This document shows, one piece after another, positions 58,239 through 64,000 of a stretch of DNA of 64,000 nt. The notes under the pieces are model-generated. The model had not been told where the DNA came from. It was given only the letters and a program-made list of their open reading frames with translations, and ran no database searches. Source of the DNA: DASXRA01 sp036502575 (GTDB taxonomy: Bacteria; Actinomycetota; Actinomycetes; Mycobacteriales; Jatrophihabitantaceae). Numbering within the stretch: the stretch's first letter is position 1; each line of letters starts with the position of its first letter. A program made the position numbers and the translations under genes. The stretch lies in contig DASXYL010000008.1 in the NCBI GenBank assembly GCA_036502575.1, positions 1 through 64,000 of the forward strand. Reading direction: 5' to 3'.

Positions 58239-59006
58239 ATGACCGACGCGCGCACGAACGGGACGCCACGATCGGGCGTCCAGCTGAGCCCTCTCGACGT
58301 TCCCAAGGCATCCGACGTGCTCGTCCACGAGCTGCGCGAGCGAATCCTGAGCGGTGAGTTCGCCGAAGGCACCGCGCTGCCGCCCGAACGCGAGCTGGTG
58401 GTGCAGACCCGAATGAGCCGCACGACGGTTCGCGAGGCACTGCGGATCCTCGAGGTCCAGGGGCTCGTGCGCATTCGCGCCGGCCGAGCGGGCGGCGCGT
58501 TCGTCCAGCGGCCGGGCAACGAGTCCGTCGCCAGCTCGTTGAGCCTGCTCATCCGCGGCCGCCAGATCCGGCTGGCCGCCGTCCTCGAGACCCGCGAGGC
58601 GATCGAACCCGTCTGCGCGCAACTGGCGGCCCAGCACCGTACCGACGACGATGTCGCCGCGCTCAAAGCGGCGAACGGGCCGATCGCCGACCCGGACAGC
58701 TCGCTGGTCGACTTTCTCCAAGCGAACGTCGACTGGCACGTCGCGGTCGCGACGGCAACCCACAACGAGCTGATCGCGGCGTTCATGACGGCCCTGTCGC
58801 GCGCGATCTACACCTCCACCGAGAACGAGGGTTTCGTCGACGCGGAGGTGCGCCGAGTCACCGCTCGCGCGCACAACTCGATCACCCAGGCGATCGAGAA
58901 GGGCGACGCCGCGGCCGCGGCCCGGCGCATGTCCAGGCACGTGCACACCTACGCCGCGGCCGTCGCCAAGGTCGAGCGGCGCACCGAGATCGCGGTACCC
59001 GACTGA
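58239..59006 (+). CDS. FadR-type GntR transcriptional regulator
   Basis: A 255-residue regulator from ATG 58239 behind GGGAAGG. The winged helix lies at about 24-92 (VLVHELRERILSGEFAEGTA, PERELVVQTRMSRTTVREAL, EVQGLVRIRAGRAGGAFVQR). A helical FCD-type effector domain follows (about 105-235), with metal-ligand-like residues in DVDWHVAVATATHNELIAAF and ARAHNSITQAIEKGDAAAAARRMSRHVHTY. FadR-type members often sense acyl-CoA or organic acids and bind TGGTC-N-GACCA-type sites. The recurring TTTGGTC boxes in this window fit that consensus, making this the candidate regulator of the catabolic and lipid operons. Confidence 0.9.
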   Translation: MTDARTNGTPRSGVQLSPLDVPKASDVLVHELRERILSGEFAEGTALPPERELVVQTRMSRTTVREALRILEVQGLVRIRAGRAGGAFVQRPGNESVASSLSLLIRGRQIRLAAVLETREAIEPVCAQLAAQHRTDDDVAALKAANGPIADPDSSLVDFLQANVDWHVAVATATHNELIAAFMTALSRAIYTSTENEGFVDAEVRRVTARAHNSITQAIEKGDAAAAARRMSRHVHTYAAAVAKVERRTEIAVPD

Positions 59007-59011
59007 CGGGT

Positions 59012-60940
59012 TCACGAGCGTTCCTTCGCCGCGCTGCGGATGCCGTCGAGCGCATCCGGGTTCTCGGCGCCGGACAGGTCGCCGGGATCGATGCCGAGCA
59101 CGGCGGCCCGCACCGCTCGGCGCATGATCTTCGCGGACCTCGTCTTGGGCAGCGCGGCAACGCGGAGGACCGCGCTCGGGGCGAACGGCTTGCCCAGCCC
59201 TCGCGCCACCAGCTCGCGCAGCTCGTCCGACACGTCCTCGGTCGCGCCGGGCCGCGGCACCCAGAACGCCCAGACGGCCTCGCCCTTCTTCGGATCGGGC
59301 ACCCCGACGACGGCCGCCTCGGCGACCGCCCGATGCGCCGTCATGATCGCCTCGACCTCGGCCGGGGCCAGCCGCTTGCCGGCCACGTTCATCACGTCGT
59401 CCGAGCGACCGAGGATGAACCACTGCCCATCCTCGACGAGCGCGTGGTCGCCGTGCCGCCACACACCGGGGTACGTCGACCAGTAGGCCTCGTGGTAGCG
59501 CCCCGGATCCTGCCAGATGCCACGCGTCATGGATGGCCAGGGCTGGCGGCAGACAAGCTCGCCGATCTCCCCTCGCACCGGGCGGGCCTGGTCGTCGACG
59601 ACGTCGACGTCCATACCGAGTGACGGGCCGCCGAGCGAGCAACTGCGGATCGGCTCGACCGGGTACGGCGCGAGGAACGATCCGCCGACCTCGGTGCCGC
59701 CGGAGAAGTTGATGACCGGGACGCGCCCGCCGAACACACCGCGTGCGAGCCATTCGTAGGAGTCGGGATCCCAGGGTTCGCCGGTGGAACCGATGGTGTG
59801 CACGCTCGACAGGTCGAACCTCGACGTGTCGGCTCGGGTCGCGGAGCGCAGGGTGCGGACGAGGGTCGGCGATACGCCGAGCATGCTCACGCGGTGCTGC
59901 TGGACGAGATCCCACAGGCGATCGAGGTCCGGCACGTCCGGCGAACCTTCGTAGAGCAGCAGCGTCCCGCCGTTCGCATGCGTGCCGATTATCGACAGCG
60001 GGCCCATGATCCAGCCCATGTCCGTGATCCAGCAGAACACGCCGCCCGGCGAGAGGTCGAACGAGTACGCCACCTCGCTCGCCGTCTTCACCAGGAAGCC
60101 GGCGTGCGTGTGCACCGCGCCCTTCGGCCGGCCCGTCGTGCCCGAGGTGTAGCCGAGCAGCAGCGGGTCGTCGGCGCCCATCGGCTCCGGCTCCGCGTGG
60201 CCACGGCCGCCGTCGAGCAGTTCGACCCAGCTCAGCGCGTCGCCCCGCGACCCGGCCAGGTTGTCGACCACGATCACGTGCTCGACGCTCGGGCAGTTCG
60301 CCAGGGCCTCGTCCAGCAGCGGCCGCATCTCGACGGTACGGCGGCGGCGCACCGTACCGTCGGCGACGATGACCACCTTGGCGCCCGCGTCCTGCAGCCG
60401 GGACGCGATCGCCGGCGGCGCGAAGCCGGAGAAGAGCGGCACGAGAATCGCGCCGAGCCACGCCACCGCGTAACACGCGACGACGGCCTCGGGGATCATC
60501 GGCAGGTACAGGGCAACGGCGTCGCCCTTGCCGATGCCGAGCGCGCGAAGTCCCGCGGCGGCCCGGGCGACCTGCTCGTCGAGTTCGCCGAACGTGACGG
60601 TGCGCGTCGTGCCGTCCTCGGCTTCGTGTACGAGCGCGGGCCGCTGGGCCCCGTCCGGGTCGCGCGCCCATCGGGTGAGGCAGGCGTCCACGACGTTGAG
60701 CGTGCCGCCGACGAACCAGTCGGGATGCTCGATCCCCTGGCTCAGGTCGACGACCTGCGAGTACGGCGTGCGGAACGGCAGCCCGAGGTCGCGCACGACG
60801 GCATCCCAGTACCAGGCGATGTCGGCCACCGACCGGGCGCGTAGCTCGGCGATGTCACCGATGCCGTGCGCTCGGGCCAGCCGGGTGACGTTTGCGTTCT
60901 GGACATAGTCGGTCGTAGGCGTCCACACGTAGTCCGACAC
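59012..60940 (-). CDS. AMP-forming acyl-CoA synthetase, ACS/acetoacetyl-CoA-synthetase-like
   Basis: A 642-residue ligase. A long N-terminal domain (ARAHGIGDIAELRARSVADI, YWDAVVRDLGLPF) characterises the acetyl-/propionyl-/acetoacetyl-CoA synthetase branch. It is followed by LLLGYTSGTTGRPKGAVHTH, GGTEVGGSFLAPYPVEPI, WFILGRSDDVMNVAGKRLAP and, near the end, the catalytic lysine in LPKTRSAKIMRRAV. GTG 60940 lies behind GAGGGAG; frame extension upstream is a shadow of the preceding gene. Last gene of the operon from 63954, convergent with gntR. Probably activates a small or branched acid of the pathway. Confidence 0.92.
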   Translation of the reverse strand: MSDYVWTPTTDYVQNANVTRLARAHGIGDIAELRARSVADIAWYWDAVVRDLGLPFRTPYSQVVDLSQGIEHPDWFVGGTLNVVDACLTRWARDPDGAQRPALVHEAEDGTTRTVTFGELDEQVARAAAGLRALGIGKGDAVALYLPMIPEAVVACYAVAWLGAILVPLFSGFAPPAIASRLQDAGAKVVIVADGTVRRRRTVEMRPLLDEALANCPSVEHVIVVDNLAGSRGDALSWVELLDGGRGHAEPEPMGADDPLLLGYTSGTTGRPKGAVHTHAGFLVKTASEVAYSFDLSPGGVFCWITDMGWIMGPLSIIGTHANGGTLLLYEGSPDVPDLDRLWDLVQQHRVSMLGVSPTLVRTLRSATRADTSRFDLSSVHTIGSTGEPWDPDSYEWLARGVFGGRVPVINFSGGTEVGGSFLAPYPVEPIRSCSLGGPSLGMDVDVVDDQARPVRGEIGELVCRQPWPSMTRGIWQDPGRYHEAYWSTYPGVWRHGDHALVEDGQWFILGRSDDVMNVAGKRLAPAEVEAIMTAHRAVAEAAVVGVPDPKKGEAVWAFWVPRPGATEDVSDELRELVARGLGKPFAPSAVLRVAALPKTRSAKIMRRAVRAAVLGIDPGDLSGAENPDALDGIRSAAKERS

Positions 60941-60951
60941 GGTTAGCTCCC

Positions 60952-62118
60952 TCAGCTCCGCGGTAGGTCGAGCACGCGCTCGGCAAGGATGTTGCGTTGG
61001 ATGAACGTCGAGCCACCGGCGATCGCGGTGCCGCGACTCTGGTAGGCCAGCCGCACCCAGCGCGCCGTCTCGCTCGCGTCGTCGTCCGGGTCGAACTGCC
61101 CGCCGAACGGGTCGAGCGAGAGCCGGAAGTCGGCGAGGTCCTCGACGAGCGGGCAGAAGTACAGCTTGCCGATCGAGGTCACCGGGCCGGGAGCGCCGTC
61201 GAGCGAGAGCACCCGCTGGCCGATTACGTAGTGCACGAGCGAACGGCCGTAGAGGTCGGCGACCTTCTGCCGGACGAGCCGATCCGCGCCGAGCGGGCGG
61301 CCGTCCGGCCCGGTTCGCTTCGCCACGTCGGCGACGATCTCGTCGAGCGCGCGCCGGGTGTTGACCCGCCCGGTCGCGATCGCGACCCGCTCGTAGGACA
61401 GGGTCGCCATCGCCACGCGCCATCCGCCGTCGACCTCGCCGACCACCAGCTCGTCGGGCACGAAGACGTCGTCGAGGAAGACCTCGTTGAACTCGGCCTC
61501 GCCGAGCAGGTGCGCCAACGGACGAACCGTGACGCCGGCGCTGTCCATCGGCAGCAGGAGGTAGGAGATACCCTTGTGCCGCGGCCCGCCGCCGGTGCGG
61601 GCGAGCAGGATCGCGTAGGCGGCGAGGTGCGCGCGACTGGTCCAGATCTTCTGCCCGGTGATGCGCCAACCGCCGTCGACCCTCGTGGCCGTCGTCCGCA
61701 GCGAGGCCAGATCCGAGCCGGCTTCCGGTTCGGAGAACAGCTGGCACCAGATGTGCTCGCCGGTGAGGATCGGCCGGAGGAACCGCTGCTTCTGCGCGTC
61801 CGTCCCGAACTCGACGATGGTCGGGCCGGCGAAGTCCTCGCCGATGGTGTTGAGCCGGTCTGGCGCACCAGCGCGGTCCAGCTCCTCGGTCAGGATGGCT
61901 CGACGGCGCGCATCCATCCCGCCCCCGCCGTACTCGCGCGGCCAGCTGGGTCCGGCGTAACCGGCCTCGAAGAGCATGCGCTGCCACTGCTGCCAGAACG
62001 GCCGTTTGGCGACGAGGTCGGCGGGCTCGGGCCACGGCAGCTTCGGCAGCGCCTCGGCGAGCCAGCCTCGGATCTCCGCCCGGAACGCGGCGTCCTCCGG
62101 TGCGTCGGCCAGGTCCAT
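60952..62118 (-). CDS. Acyl-CoA dehydrogenase
   Basis: A 388-residue dehydrogenase starting behind AGGAGG. FAD/substrate motif FSEPEAGSDLASL (about 130-142), WRITGQKIWTSRAHLAAYAI, then a C-terminal domain ending AGGSTFIQRNILAERVLDLP. The C-terminal QRNILAERVL pattern (a glutamine-arginine-asparagine motif) is typical of the longer actinobacterial FadE proteins used for bulky substrates such as steroid side chains or terpenoids. A 16-codon frame lies in the gap to the upstream hydratase. In the operon it would introduce the double bond after the hydratase/dehydrogenase partners act. Confidence 0.92.
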   Translation of the reverse strand: MDLADAPEDAAFRAEIRGWLAEALPKLPWPEPADLVAKRPFWQQWQRMLFEAGYAGPSWPREYGGGGMDARRRAILTEELDRAGAPDRLNTIGEDFAGPTIVEFGTDAQKQRFLRPILTGEHIWCQLFSEPEAGSDLASLRTTATRVDGGWRITGQKIWTSRAHLAAYAILLARTGGGPRHKGISYLLLPMDSAGVTVRPLAHLLGEAEFNEVFLDDVFVPDELVVGEVDGGWRVAMATLSYERVAIATGRVNTRRALDEIVADVAKRTGPDGRPLGADRLVRQKVADLYGRSLVHYVIGQRVLSLDGAPGPVTSIGKLYFCPLVEDLADFRLSLDPFGGQFDPDDDASETARWVRLAYQSRGTAIAGGSTFIQRNILAERVLDLPRS

Positions 62119-62126
62119 GACACCTC

Positions 62127-62177
62127 CTACAGCAGGTCTAGCTCGGACAAGATGGTGGCGACTGAGTCAGTTGTCAT
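62127..62177 (-). other. 16-codon frame between hydratase and dehydrogenase
   Basis: MTTDSVATILSELDLL starts at an ATG overlapping the hydratase stop and ends in TAG directly before GGAGGTGTC-ATG of the dehydrogenase. It may keep ribosomes moving across the gap (coupling) rather than make a functional peptide. Confidence 0.3.
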
Positions 62178-62959
62178 CGCATCCGCCAGGTCGGCGCGCG
62201 CTTCTCGCGGAAGGCCGTGACGCCCTCGACGAGATCTTCTGTCGTGAAGGCGAGTGCGAGTTGGGCCTGGAGCACCGACAGCGCCTGTTCGAGCGGCAGA
62301 TCCCTGGTCACCGCGACCGCGTTCTTCCCGAGCCGCATCAGCAGCGGCGACTTGGCCGCCAGGCGGTGCGCCCAGTCGCGTACGGTCGCGTCGAACTCGT
62401 CGTCGGCGACGACCGCGTTGACGAAGCCCAGCTCTCGGCCCTCGTCCGCGCGGATCAGGTTGCCAAGCAACATCAGCTCGTTGGCCTTCATCCGGCCGAT
62501 GTTGCGGTAGATCAGCGCCGAGATCATGAACGGGAACGCGCCGACGTTGATCTCCGGGCAACCGAACCGCGCCGACTCCTTGGCGATGACCAGGTCGCAG
62601 GCCAGCGCGACGCCGAACGCGCCGGCGAGGACGTCACCGTTCGCGGCACAGACCACCGGCTTGCCCAGGTCGGCCAGCAGCGTGAACAGCCGGGGAAAGC
62701 GGTCCAGACCGGCATACTTGGTGATCGTCGACTGGTCGTCGGCGAACGCCTTCAGGTTGCCGCCGCTGGAGAAGACCCGGTCGTGGGACGAGGTCAGCAC
62801 GACCACCCGCACCTCGTCGTCGCGCCGCGCCCGGGCGAGCGCGGCCAGCAGCTCGTCGAGCAGCTCGTCGCCGAGCGCGTTGCGGGTGGCGGGGTCATCG
62901 AGCGTGACGAACGCGGCCCCCTGCTCGTCGAGCTCGTAGCGAACCAGGCGTCCGGTCAT
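62174..62959 (-). CDS. Enoyl-CoA hydratase/isomerase family protein
   Basis: A 261-residue crotonase: VTLDDPATRNALGDELLDEL, TSSHDRVFSSGGNLKAF and NGDVLAGAFGVALACDLVIA. Its active-site region reads FGCPEINVGAFPFMISALIY, with Glu in the usual first catalytic position. The second glutamate position is a glycine-alanine stretch, so isomerase or retro-type chemistry is possible. ATG 62959 overlaps the stop of the MDR dehydrogenase (ATGA). It belongs to the operon of dehydrogenase, hydratase, acyl-CoA dehydrogenase and ligase. Confidence 0.9.
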   Translation of the reverse strand: MTGRLVRYELDEQGAAFVTLDDPATRNALGDELLDELLAALARARRDDEVRVVVLTSSHDRVFSSGGNLKAFADDQSTITKYAGLDRFPRLFTLLADLGKPVVCAANGDVLAGAFGVALACDLVIAKESARFGCPEINVGAFPFMISALIYRNIGRMKANELMLLGNLIRADEGRELGFVNAVVADDEFDATVRDWAHRLAAKSPLLMRLGKNAVAVTRDLPLEQALSVLQAQLALAFTTEDLVEGVTAFREKRAPTWRMR

Positions 62960-63954
62960 CGCGTTGCGCCCGCCCCGGCGACCTCGAGCACGACCTTGCC
63001 GAAGCCCCGCCCGCTCTCCAGGTACTCGTGGGCCGCGGCGGCCTCGTCCAGCGGGAAGACGCGGTCGACGACCGGGCGGCCCACGTCATGGGTCCGCATC
63101 AGGGAGTTCAGGCCGGCGAAGTCGCGGGTGCTTCCCATCGTCGTGCCGAGCAGGTCGTACTGTCCGAAGTAGTAGGACCGCACGTCCAGTTCGGCCCGTG
63201 TCGCGTGGGACGCGCCCAGCACGACGAGCCGCCCGCCCGGGCGCAGCGCGCGGATCGCGTCCGCCCACGTCCCGACCGAGTCGAGCACCAGGTCGAAGCC
63301 CTGCCCGCCGGGCGAGAGCGCGCGCACCGCCGCCACCCAGTCGGGGTCGGTGTAGAGGACGCCGTCGCGCGCACCGAGCGTCCGGCTGCGGGCGATCTTG
63401 TCCGCCGACGACGAAGTCACGACGACGTCGGCGTCCACCGCGGCCGCGAGAGTGACCGCCGTGGTGGCGACCCCGCCGCCGGCGCCGAGCACGAGGACCG
63501 ACTCCCGAGCCCGCAGCCGCCCCCGCGTGAACAACGCGCGGTACGTGGTCAGCCCGACGAGCGGGAACGCCGCCGCCTGCGCCCAGCTCCAGCCGGCCGG
63601 CTTGGGGGCCAGGCACTCCGTCGGCACCTGCACGATCTCGGCATAGGTGCCCCGTGCGCGGTCGCCGAGGATCTGCCACGCGTCGCCCGGCGCGCTGTCG
63701 TCGGCGCCCCACCACAACGAGGGGATGATCACCACCTCGTCGCCGGTGTCGACCCGGACACCGGCGCCGTCGGCCCCCATCACGTGCGGCAGCGGCGAGC
63801 CGTACCGGCCCTCGCGAACCAGGACGTCGTGCCAGTTCAGCGCGCTGGCGCGCAACCGCACGGTCGCCCAGCCCGGCCGCGGGCGCGGGTCGGGCAGCGT
63901 CTCGGCGCGCAGGTTGCCAGCCGGACCGAACTCGCGCAGGACGGCGGCGTGAAT
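62956..63954 (-). CDS. MDR-family (quinone-oxidoreductase-like) dehydrogenase, probable ATT start
   Basis: About 332 residues. The family N-terminus is present in frame: HAAVLREFGPAGNLRAETLP, then ALNWHDVLVREGRYGSPLPH and GADGAGVRVDTGDEVV. The NADP-binding region is VLVLGAGGGVATTAVTLAAA with the ending TSSSADK. No ATG, GTG or TTG occurs in frame before HAAVL; the codon there is ATT at 63954, spaced correctly after GAGGAG. The first conventional start, GTG 63861, would delete the conserved first strand. No zinc ligands of the alcohol-dehydrogenase type are seen, so a reductase of an enone or enoyl-CoA is likelier. Confidence 0.85.
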   Translation of the reverse strand: MHAAVLREFGPAGNLRAETLPDPRPRPGWATVRLRASALNWHDVLVREGRYGSPLPHVMGADGAGVRVDTGDEVVIIPSLWWGADDSAPGDAWQILGDRARGTYAEIVQVPTECLAPKPAGWSWAQAAAFPLVGLTTYRALFTRGRLRARESVLVLGAGGGVATTAVTLAAAVDADVVVTSSSADKIARSRTLGARDGVLYTDPDWVAAVRALSPGGQGFDLVLDSVGTWADAIRALRPGGRLVVLGASHATRAELDVRSYYFGQYDLLGTTMGSTRDFAGLNSLMRTHDVGRPVVDRVFPLDEAAAAHEYLESGRGFGKVVLEVAGAGATR

Positions 63955-63966
63955 GGCGTCTCCTCG

Positions 63967-63977
63967 TTTGGTCTGAG
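63967..63977 (+). promoter_or_regulatory. FadR-type box at the promoter of the MDR-dehydrogenase operon
   Basis: TTTGGTCTGAG lies 13 bases upstream of the presumed ATT start of the minus-strand operon (reverse complement CTCAGACCAAA). Shares the TTTGGTCTG core with 57029 and 45299. Confidence 0.45.
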
Positions 63978-64000
63978 AATTCGACCTAACGATACGGCTA

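Noticed and set aside
58125..60671. An 848-codon open frame on the minus strand covering the GntR gene and part of the ligase
   Set aside because: Composition is Arg/Gly/Asp-rich without any domain, while both real genes are well preserved in other frames. It is a GC-rich shadow.
59012..62035. A 1007-codon open frame spanning the ligase and the upstream acyl-CoA dehydrogenase
   Set aside because: Only the part from GTG 60940 has ligase family sequence and a ribosome-binding site. The first 365 codons are an Arg-rich shadow of the dehydrogenase, which is intact in its own frame.
1..64000. Possible CRISPR array or antiphage system
   Set aside because: No regularly spaced direct repeats were seen on reading, and no Cas, restriction, retron or CBASS effector is recognised. 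The cyclase-like gene has sAC rather than CD-NTase features.

Overview
High-GC (roughly two-thirds G+C) actinobacterial chromosome. The signs are GTG starts, many ATGA/GTGA/TGATG stop-start overlaps, an F420-type luciferase-like oxidoreductase, a WS/DGAT acyltransferase, an ECF sigma factor with a SnoaL-like tail, and PaaX/PadR/TetR/GntR regulators. The content resembles free-living soil actinobacteria (Mycobacteriales/Frankiales-like lipid and terpenoid degraders), but the genus cannot be read from the sequence. I see no rRNA, tRNA, CRISPR array or intact insertion sequence.

Layout. 1-9.1 kb is mixed: the 3' end of an ECF sigma factor, a toxin-antitoxin cassette with a frameshifted toxin and a 20-bp palindrome upstream, a PadR/ABC-ATPase/FtsX-permease operon, a truncated-looking anti-sigma-like protein, a secreted CHRD+DUF3455 protein and a metallophosphoesterase. 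9.1-16.8 kb carries cyclic-nucleotide genes: a CNB protein, a 1275-aa soluble-adenylyl-cyclase-like protein, a secreted protein and an MFS-CNB fusion. 17.7-38.3 kb is catabolic. It holds two related PaaX-controlled blocks (A at 17.7-20.4 kb, decayed; B at 32.6-38.3 kb, largely intact). Between them lie an alcohol dehydrogenase, a LuxR regulator, P450 + ferredoxin, aldehyde dehydrogenase, a [2Fe-2S] reductase, and AliA-like ligase / BadI-like hydrolase / dienoyl-CoA-reductase-like genes. 38.3-41.7 kb has a PPOX pseudogene, a peroxiredoxin-SnoaL fusion, a secreted protein and a TetR regulator. A 163-bp MITE follows, then a lipid-synthesis island (PlsB-like, HAD-PlsC fusion, WS/DGAT, hydrolase). 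47.8-50 kb has an HTH-ATPase-DUF4325 regulator with a 27-bp palindromic operator and a membrane protein. 50-64 kb is a dense beta-oxidation region: one seven-gene operon (acyl-CoA dehydrogenase, SDR, thiolase, CoA-transferase, HMG-CoA-lyase-like, BadH-like, enoyl-CoA hydratase), a lone acyl-CoA dehydrogenase divergent from a FadR-type GntR regulator, and a four-gene operon (MDR dehydrogenase, enoyl-CoA hydratase, acyl-CoA dehydrogenase, acyl-CoA synthetase).

How it may work together (inference). P450, ferredoxin and reductase could hydroxylate an alicyclic, perhaps monoterpenoid, substrate. Alcohol and aldehyde dehydrogenases would give a cyclohexane-type carboxylic acid, the AliA-like ligase its CoA ester, and acyl-CoA dehydrogenase/hydratase/BadH/BadI would oxidise and open the ring. 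Thiolase, CoA-transferase and the lyase would finish the chain. A recurring TTTGGTC-type box in front of these operons, in front of the storage-lipid genes and beside the GntR gene suggests one FadR-like regulon.
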